Below, in pieces: positions 6,939 through 11,477 of a DNA stretch of 11,477 nt (the stretch's first letter is position 1; each line of letters starts with the position of its first letter). The stretch comes from Acidimicrobiaceae bacterium. GTDB lineage: Bacteria; Actinomycetota; Acidimicrobiia; Acidimicrobiales; RAAP-2. A program made the translations under genes and the position numbers. The notes under the pieces are model-generated. The model was given only the letters and a program-made list of their open reading frames with translations, made no database searches and was not told the origin of the DNA. Location: contig PMAL01000080.1 in the NCBI GenBank assembly GCA_003152555.1, positions 1 to 11,477 on the forward strand, read 5' to 3'.

Positions 6939-7139
6939 ATGACCTACGAACCTCGACGTTTCGTGAGCCACCACAACCCCGTCAACATGATGATCGGCAC
7001 GGCTATCACCACCACACGAGCCGCGGGCAACGCCGCTCCATTGTGCACGAACTGCACCGTCGTGGACGTATTGACGGAGCGAAGCAAACCTGAACCAACG
7101 AGTGAGTGCACAGTCCACTCTTGCACGCAGTGCGCTTAA
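6939..7139 (+). CDS. Small 66-aa protein with two CxxC pairs, unrecognised
   Basis: The frame starts at ATG 6939 with a strong Shine-Dalgarno, GAGGTG at 6928-6933 and five-base spacing, 12 bases after the acyl-CoA dehydrogenase stop. Translation as the last gene of that run is therefore plausible. The product has a basic N-terminus, a histidine pair at 11-12 and five cysteines: C36-T-N-C39, C57, and C62-T-Q-C65. Two CxxC knuckles about 22 residues apart suggest a small zinc ribbon or a metal or redox site. That is inferred from spacing only. No family was recognised. A 60-codon frame on the opposite strand (6944-7126, GTG start) encodes a membrane-like segment but has no visible ribosome binding site. 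Confidence 0.5.
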   Translation: MTYEPRRFVSHHNPVNMMIGTAITTTRAAGNAAPLCTNCTVVDVLTERSKPEPTSECTVHSCTQCA

Positions 7140-7174
7140 GCGACCAGACCCACTCCAATGATCAGAGCAATTGG

Positions 7175-7651
7175 TTACGGAGCCTTGGGACCATTCTGTT
7201 GCAGCATCAGCTCCATGCGATCGAGAATGTCCTCGATGGCTTTGTCCTGGGCGAGCAGGTGATTCTGAATCTCCTCTGACTCCTTCAGCACCGCCTCGGC
7301 ATCCTTGTAGGTATCTTCGGCCCGCTTGTCGGCGGCGGTGGCCTGAATGTTTTGGCCCACAATGATGATCGGCAACAGCACCAGCTGCAAGAAGCTGCTC
7401 GACATCCACACGATGATGAAATACGTGCCCTGCTTGATCGCCGAGGGCAGCGCGAAGAGCGCCAGGAATGTGAAAATGTAGGCGCACCACATGGTGCCGA
7501 CGACCAGCGTGATCTTCAGGCCGAATTTGGCGTTGAAACGCACCCAGAAGTTCTCACTATCGGTGCGCAGCAGATCCTTCGTCTTGACCGGCCCGTGAGC
7601 GCGGAGTTCCGCGGACCGGGGATGACGTACGTATTCGTAGATAGATGACAT
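7175..7651 (-). CDS. DUF1003-like two-helix membrane protein with C-terminal coiled coil
   Basis: From ATG 7651 the product is 158 aa. It has a basic cytoplasmic N-terminus, two membrane helices (about 45-69 and 77-100) joined by a very short loop, then a charged helical tail (about 110-152) that reads as a coiled coil. The order, two helices followed by P-I-I-I-V-G-Q-N-I-Q-A and an R-A-E-D-x-Y helix, matches DUF1003-type membrane proteins. Their function is unknown. The frame stays open to 7690, but 7651 is preferred because MSSIYEYV begins the more regular protein. No strong Shine-Dalgarno is seen at either start, and TGTGAGAAT just upstream could be an extended -10 for a leaderless message. 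It converges with the acyl-CoA dehydrogenase run and lies downstream of the sqdB-like gene on the same strand. Confidence 0.75.
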   Translation of the reverse strand: MSSIYEYVRHPRSAELRAHGPVKTKDLLRTDSENFWVRFNAKFGLKITLVVGTMWCAYIFTFLALFALPSAIKQGTYFIIVWMSSSFLQLVLLPIIIVGQNIQATAADKRAEDTYKDAEAVLKESEEIQNHLLAQDKAIEDILDRMELMLQQNGPKAP

Positions 7652-7741
7652 GACCGAATTCTCACACGCACGCTCATGAAACACGGGCATTCATGGGCGC
7701 TACGAAGCCCACTAAAAAATGGTGTTGCCAGCGCTGCTCGC

Positions 7742-8932
7742 CTAGACGAGGTCGGGTGAGGTCTCCATGCCGGCGCGCCACACGGAACGCGCAATGATCT
7801 TGGTGGTGTCGGCCCGATCACGATACTTAAGGGCAATGTCGCGCGCCTCTTCTAACAGGCCCTCGGAGAGCACCGTAGGGTTGAGTCCCAACGCCGAGAA
7901 CTTCTCGCGGCTGACGTTGAGTTCGTTCTCAACCGCTTCGCGGCGCGGGTTTGGCAAGTTGGCGATCTTGGCGTCCATCAATTTGGCAATCAGTTCGGCG
8001 AGGTCGCGGAGTCGGTACGTCTCGGTGACCTGGTTAAAGACCTTCACCTTATCGCCGCGCTTCGGCGGGTTTTCGAGCGCGATCTGGACGCAGCGTACGG
8101 TGTCACGAATATGAATGAAGGCCCGCGTCTGTCCGCCCGTACCGTGCACCGTCAACGGGTGCCCAATGGCCGCCTGCATCAAGAATCGGTTGAGCACCGT
8201 CCCGTAGTCGCCGTCATAGTCGAATCGGTTGATGAGGCGCTCGTCCAACGATGTCTGGGGCGTTTGCGTGCCCCACACAATTCCCTGGTGCAGGTCAGTG
8301 ATGCGCACTTGGTCGTTGACCGCGTAAAAGGAAAACAGCAACTGGTCCAAGGTCTTGGTGAGGTGATAGACCGAACCGGGGTTGGCCGGGTGCAATATCT
8401 CGCGATCAATGTCGCCGTCGGGGGTGGGTACCTTCACCGTTAGGTAGCCCTCGGGAATCGGCGCCGAACCGGACCAGCCGTAGCCGTAGACACCCATGGT
8501 GCCCAGGTGCACGAGCGCGATGTCGAGGCCACTCGACACGATTGCCACCAGCACGTTGTGCGTCGCGCGCACGTTGTTGTCCACCGTGTAACGCTTGGCA
8601 ATGGAGTTGCGCATGGAATATGGCGCGGCGCGCTGCTCTGCGAAGTGGACAATCGCGTCGGGGCTTAATTCACGCAGCAGACCTTCAAAGCGCTCGTACT
8701 CTTCGGCCAGATCGAGATTGACGAAGCCAATCTCTTTTCCGGTCAGCTCCTTCCAGACGCGAAGACGCTCGCCCATGGGTCGGATCGGCGTGAGTGATTC
8801 GACCTCGAGCTCGATGTCGATCTCTCGACGACTCAAATTGTCAACAATGGTGACGTCGTGACCAGCGTCAGAGAGGTGCAGTGAGGTGGGCCAGCCACAA
8901 AATCCGTCGCCGCCAAGTACCAGTACCTTCAT
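7742..8932 (-). CDS. sqdB: UDP-sulfoquinovose synthase (SQD1/SqdB family)
   Basis: This NAD-dependent SDR-type enzyme makes UDP-sulfoquinovose from UDP-glucose and sulfite, the donor for the sulfolipid SQDG. The 396-aa product begins with the Rossmann motif GGDGFCGW (7-14). It keeps residues known to matter in plant SQD1: R101 in AEQRAAPYSM, T145 in HLGTMG, and the Y189-x-x-x-K193 catalytic pair in VYHLTK. Further SQD1 signatures follow: TDLHQGIVWG, the N-R-F-D-Y-D and LNRFLMQAAIGHPLTVHG segments, and FNQVTE. ATG 8932 is the start because AAGGAG sits five bases upstream. A TTG 15 bases earlier would bury that site. No sulfoquinovosyltransferase (sqdX/sqdD-like) is adjacent. A related role in glycan synthesis (as archaeal Agl3) is therefore also possible. 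After the stop a T6 run occurs on the - strand, without a convincing stem. Confidence 0.9.
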   Translation of the reverse strand: MKVLVLGGDGFCGWPTSLHLSDAGHDVTIVDNLSRREIDIELEVESLTPIRPMGERLRVWKELTGKEIGFVNLDLAEEYERFEGLLRELSPDAIVHFAEQRAAPYSMRNSIAKRYTVDNNVRATHNVLVAIVSSGLDIALVHLGTMGVYGYGWSGSAPIPEGYLTVKVPTPDGDIDREILHPANPGSVYHLTKTLDQLLFSFYAVNDQVRITDLHQGIVWGTQTPQTSLDERLINRFDYDGDYGTVLNRFLMQAAIGHPLTVHGTGGQTRAFIHIRDTVRCVQIALENPPKRGDKVKVFNQVTETYRLRDLAELIAKLMDAKIANLPNPRREAVENELNVSREKFSALGLNPTVLSEGLLEEARDIALKYRDRADTTKIIARSVWRAGMETSPDLV

Positions 8933-8978
8933 ATCGCTCCTTCGCAAAGCCGCATCGTTGCAGTTTCGTAACCTGAAA

Positions 8979-8984
8979 ATCTTA
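8979..8984 (-). promoter_or_regulatory. Candidate extended -10 promoter of the sqdB-like gene
   Basis: On the - strand the sequence TGGTAAGAT gives an extended -10 (TG, one base, then TAAGAT, four of six consensus positions). It would start transcription about 40 bases before the ATG at 8932. No good -35 hexamer lies at the expected distance, which an extended -10 can tolerate. The region between the DUF6629 stop and this gene otherwise holds nothing recognisable. Confidence 0.3.
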
Positions 8985-9083
8985 CCAGCCCAGTTTTGGC
9001 GACTTTACCGAGCACAAGGTCCTCTCGAGCGCTATGAACGTTCTCTTACGGTAACGGCGCGACCAAACTCACTCTGGGCGTCT

Positions 9084-9758
9084 CTACAAAGAACCCGACG
9101 TGACTCGAGGGGCTTTTAGCACTCGAGGCTGCACGTAGCGCAAGTGCAAGGCAATGGCGCCGCTTAAGAGCGCCGCGTAGAAACACCACAGTGACGTGAA
9201 ACCACTGGCGCACAGCAGGACAAGGGCGATAACGGCCGCCACGTTCGCCACACCAAACCAGAAGACAGTTCGGAAACCCGACAAGAGCAACGGGCTACAA
9301 GTGGCAACTATGTAGAGGCCAATGATGGCCACGCCGTGATGCAGACCAATCGAATACGCCAGATGGTACGCACCGAGTTTCACGCTCGGATGACCCACCA
9401 ACATGGCCTCAAGCAATATCGCCGATACCACCACACCTAACAACAAAAACGGCACTATTCGCCTTCGACGTGGCCCCCGCGGTTCGACAAAGAAGAACAT
9501 CAAAGGCACCAGCGTGGGCAGCACCACCAATGCAAACAAAAGATAGATCCACATTGCGACGTGCCCGATGGATTGCGAAACGTGTCCCTGTAACCACCAC
9601 CACACGAACGTCTCGTCAATCTGGTGCAGTCCCAGAACAATCGGCAGTGCGGCGACCGCCAGGTACTCCGGCCGGCCCTTCACGTGCAGGCAGGCGTCAA
9701 TGCCAATCACCACCACCACGCTGCCACCGACGAGATCACCGGTTGGAGAAAAGCACAT
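9084..9758 (-). CDS. DUF6629 family polytopic membrane protein
   Basis: From ATG 9758 the product is 224 aa, starting with the conserved MCFSP N-terminus that marks DUF6629 proteins. About seven hydrophobic helices follow (roughly 9-24, 34-57, 67-91, 101-121, 136-160, 163-183 and 186-206), so it should be an integral membrane protein. Conserved-looking polar residues within or between helices include H45-Q46, E49, the W53-W55 cluster and H132/H140/H141. The start at 9758 is backed by AGAGGG five bases upstream, and codons further upstream (to 9809) would add a charged extension before MCFSP. It lies upstream of the sqdB-like gene on the same strand with about 150 bases between them. The biochemical function of the family is unknown. 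Confidence 0.82.
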   Translation of the reverse strand: MCFSPTGDLVGGSVVVVIGIDACLHVKGRPEYLAVAALPIVLGLHQIDETFVWWWLQGHVSQSIGHVAMWIYLLFALVVLPTLVPLMFFFVEPRGPRRRRIVPFLLLGVVVSAILLEAMLVGHPSVKLGAYHLAYSIGLHHGVAIIGLYIVATCSPLLLSGFRTVFWFGVANVAAVIALVLLCASGFTSLWCFYAALLSGAIALHLRYVQPRVLKAPRVTSGSL

Positions 9759-9783
9759 TGTCGCCCTCTGATTGATCCACTTT

Positions 9784-9811
9784 GATCTACCGGCGTCACC
9801 AGGTGTCACAA
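9784..9811 (-). promoter_or_regulatory. Candidate promoter of the DUF6629 gene
   Basis: On the - strand TTGTGA (9806-9811) and TAGATC (9784-9789) are separated by 16 bases and resemble -35 and -10 elements with four and three consensus matches. Transcription would begin about 18 bases before the start codon at 9758, just ahead of its AGAGGG ribosome binding site. The match is modest. Confidence 0.28.
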
Positions 9812-9959
9812 ATTCTCAAGAACGCGTGCGCGCTCCGTTTCACCATAGGTCTGACTCATCAGTTGGGAGTCGATTAGAAAAAATTCGGATCTTTTCAGCA
9901 ACGGAGCAGAACCCTCACTCGGTCGACATTCCGTCAGCGTGGCACCGCAGTAACAAACT

Positions 9960-9981
9960 GAAATGAGGCCCCTCTAATTTC
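9960..9981 (-). terminator. Possible weak terminator after the secreted four-Cys protein gene
   Basis: Six bases past the stop on the - strand lies a hairpin with outer stem GAAAT/ATTTC, a two-base bulge and a short G/C-rich inner stem. It is followed by a T-rich stretch (CAGTTTGTTACT). The stem is short and the T-run interrupted, so termination is only suggested. Confidence 0.33.
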
Positions 9982-9987
9982 GTGAGT

Positions 9988-10674
9988 TCAGCAGGCCACA
10001 AGACGAGAGATGCCATACGCGGTCTGAGGAAACTCGAGGCAGAGTGAGAGCGAGATTGGGGTTTGGTTTATCTGCTCCTTGGTGACGAACTTCACCACGC
10101 CACCTTGTCCCGCGGCGAAGGTGGGTACCGGTTCCATTCTCAAATGCGGGCCCACATCAGCGGCCACTACATCGGCGCCCGACACGGCCTTGCCGTGAGA
10201 TGCGGCGATAGCAATCGCATTTCTGCCAATAATTAGTGCGTTGCCTTCGACGTTAAACATTCCAATGGCTTGGAGCGGGCAGGGGGCAATCGTCGGTCTC
10301 GCCCCGATCTTGTCTGGAAAGTCAATGCACGTGCTCTTATACGTAATCGAACTGATCAGGTCGACTAATCGAGGAAACTCCAGAACTCCGCCAAGATTGA
10401 ACACCAGACTGAACTGATCTGTCTTCAGCGAAGAGAACGTATCGAACGCGTTACTGACGTCAGCCGCGTTGACCACGTGGGCCGGCTGATCATGGGTGGC
10501 GGTCGCGACCGCGTACATCGCCATCTTGAGCGCAAACGAAGGCGAGGACGCTTCAACGCTGCCACCGCTTATGCCGAGCAGCACGATGGCTGCGGCCGAC
10601 GCCACAATCGACCTCCATTGTCGGTGGCGTGCGAATCTCATTGAGGTCCCGCGCTCACTCGTACGAAGAATCAT
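9988..10674 (-). CDS. Secreted protein of unknown function with four cysteines
   Basis: From ATG 10674 the product is 228 aa and is not recognised. Its N-terminus is a long basic n-region (RFARHRQWR) followed by a hydrophobic core (about 22-37) and a plausible signal peptidase I site near VEA/SS (42-43), so export is likely. The mature part has four cysteines (C116, C132, C212, C228), enough for two disulfides, and the last cysteine is the final residue. ATG 10674 is chosen because AGAGGT lies seven bases upstream. ATG 10641 gives a more typical signal peptide length and is the alternative. The frame is open to 10740, but that part is arginine-rich and looks non-coding. The gene lies downstream of the DUF5666 gene on the same strand, behind a strong hairpin, so it probably has its own promoter. 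Confidence 0.6.
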   Translation of the reverse strand: MILRTSERGTSMRFARHRQWRSIVASAAAIVLLGISGGSVEASSPSFALKMAMYAVATATHDQPAHVVNAADVSNAFDTFSSLKTDQFSLVFNLGGVLEFPRLVDLISSITYKSTCIDFPDKIGARPTIAPCPLQAIGMFNVEGNALIIGRNAIAIAASHGKAVSGADVVAADVGPHLRMEPVPTFAAGQGGVVKFVTKEQINQTPISLSLCLEFPQTAYGISRLVAC

Positions 10675-10814
10675 GCGGCGACCTCTCGTTGCCCTGCGAC
10701 GAGACAATCTTGCCCTACGCGCCGATCCGACGCGATGCAACGTACGTCATGTCACTCGTGGCCGACGTACCCGGACAAGGTCAGCAGGAAGATAGCGGTT
10801 GTCTTCACAAATGA

Positions 10815-10867
10815 CTCATCCAGCTGCTCCGCGTTCGAGAATCGAAAACACGGAACAACTGGATGAG
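10815..10867 (-). terminator. Long hairpin after the DUF5666 gene (terminator or 3' stabiliser)
   Basis: Read on the - strand, a 19-bp stem (10849-10867 with 10815-10833) pairs without mismatch if three G-U wobbles are allowed. The outer nine pairs are Watson-Crick (CTCATCCAG/CTGGATGAG). The 15-base loop holds a further five-base inverted repeat, TTCGA/TCGAA. On the + strand the three wobbles become C-A mismatches, so the structure fits - strand RNA only. It lies about 20 bases past the DUF5666 stop. Only a short T-run follows, so 3' end protection is an alternative to intrinsic termination. Confidence 0.65.
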
Positions 10868-10887
10868 AAATTCAAGAATGAACTACG

Positions 10888-11477
10888 TTACCGGCGGAAG
10901 TTTCCGTGTTGGAACGAGCTGTGTCCTGAAAATCCCTGGCTATTCGATCCGCCATTGGATCCGCTGCCACCTGAGTTGAAGCGCTGGTGGCCAAGAGGAA
11001 CGTGGACCGGCTGACCCCAATGCTCGAGGATGCTGACACTGGACGCGTCAAGCGTCGTTGGCGTAGCACCAATCAATCCCTGAGCGTTGATGAAGTCGCC
11101 AACCGCGATATCGGTCAGCCCCGCAGTGGACCCATCCTTGGTGAACGACGTAGTTCCGTCCGTCACGATGGTGCTGGTGACACCCTTGAACCCCTCGACA
11201 GTGATCGAGTCACCACTGATCAAGGTGACCTTGCCACTGAAATGAGACAACGAAATATTGATGCGGGTTGCCGTCGGCGGCGTGCCCGGCGATGCCTTAA
11301 TCTGCGCATTCTCGCCAACTACCAAAGCGGCGGGTAGCACCGTGGTCTTGCCTTCGGCGAACGTCGTCGTTCCGATGATCGCGAACGTTTCGGGCGTGCC
11401 CTTGTGGTCAGTTATCGTCACTGACGTGGAACTGGCCGCAGTAACGAGGCCACTCACGCAAATCGGACGGGGTGGCG
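10888..11477 (-). CDS. DUF5666 tandem-repeat protein, C-terminal part (5' end outside window)
   Basis: The frame is open to the right edge, so only the C-terminal part is present. Two DUF5666-type beta-rich units are visible. The first begins VSGLVTAASSTSVTITD and ends before TATRINI. The second begins FSGKVTLISGDSITVEG and contains the conserved D-I-A-V-G-D (domain core 'L-x-D-I-A-V-G-D-x-I-x-A-x-G'). After the repeats comes a low-complexity Gly/Ser/Asn tail and a short basic end with His and Phe (QHGNFRR). DUF5666 proteins are usually exported and of unknown function. The signal peptide, if any, would be beyond the window. GTG at 11457 is in frame but lies within the first unit's opening strand, so it is unlikely to be the true start. 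Confidence 0.8.
   Translation of the reverse strand, partial: PPRPICVSGLVTAASSTSVTITDHKGTPETFAIIGTTTFAEGKTTVLPAALVVGENAQIKASPGTPPTATRINISLSHFSGKVTLISGDSITVEGFKGVTSTIVTDGTTSFTKDGSTAGLTDIAVGDFINAQGLIGATPTTLDASSVSILEHWGQPVHVPLGHQRFNSGGSGSNGGSNSQGFSGHSSFQHGNFRR

Noticed and set aside
6944..7126. - strand 60-codon frame with a membrane-like segment opposite the CxxC mini-protein
   Set aside because: GTG start without a visible ribosome binding site, whereas the + strand frame has a strong GAGGTG. Kept as the alternative if conservation favours it.
6528..7490. 320-codon - strand frame across the acyl-CoA dehydrogenase end and the DUF1003-like gene
   Set aside because: It overlaps two well-supported genes in other frames, and its His/Gly/Arg-rich product matches nothing.
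7692..7741. Terminator after the sqdB-like gene
   Set aside because: A T6 run occurs on the - strand, but the neighbouring stems are only about three to five base pairs and lie on the wrong side or far from it.
9772..9966. + strand 64-codon frame in the gap before the DUF6629 gene
   Set aside because: It overlaps the candidate promoter and start of the DUF6629 gene, and has no ribosome binding site or domain.
10799..11014. + strand 71-codon Pro/Trp-rich frame
   Set aside because: Its Pro/Trp-rich part is the antisense of the Gly/Ser tail of the DUF5666 protein, and its first half covers the hairpin at 10815-10867.

Overview
The window looks like chromosomal DNA from a fairly GC-rich actinobacterium, possibly an Acidimicrobiia-like lineage. 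The clade is an inference from actinobacterial families (DUF2510, DUF6629, DUF5666, a Cys-pair propeller lipoprotein, an actinobacterial-style GabT) and was not tested by a search. It reads as ordinary, densely packed metabolic chromosome. I see no phage, transposon, CRISPR or integrase signature.

Layout. A tRNA-Ser(CGA) with a UUCG-capped hairpin terminator opens the window (3-122). It is followed on the + strand by gabT (202-1539) and a lipoprotein predicted to be a seven-bladed, disulfide-rich beta-propeller (1655-2698). The lipoprotein converges tail to tail with a long aldehyde dehydrogenase-family gene on the - strand (2695-4437), and the two stop codons share one CTAG. Divergent from that gene is a + strand run: a DUF2510 membrane protein (4476-5102), a nitrobindin-like heme-binding beta-barrel protein (5149-5706), an acyl-CoA dehydrogenase (5712-6926) and a 66-aa protein with two CxxC pairs (6939-7139). 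From about 7175 to the right end every supported gene is on the - strand: a DUF1003-like membrane protein, a UDP-sulfoquinovose synthase homologue, a DUF6629 membrane protein, an unrecognised secreted four-Cys protein, and the C-terminal part of a protein with two DUF5666 repeats that runs off the right edge. No gene-free stretch reaches 300 bases.

How the genes may work together. gabT feeds GABA carbon to succinate semialdehyde. The aldehyde dehydrogenase and acyl-CoA dehydrogenase suggest fatty-acid or branched-chain acyl oxidation. The SQD1-like enzyme suggests a sulfonated sugar nucleotide for sulfolipid or glycan. No single pathway unites the window. The items most worth a second look are the one-Cys-pair-per-blade lipoprotein, the small two-CxxC protein, and a 19-bp hairpin at 10815-10867 that pairs fully only in - strand RNA. 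The solitary SQD1-like gene also deserves checking.
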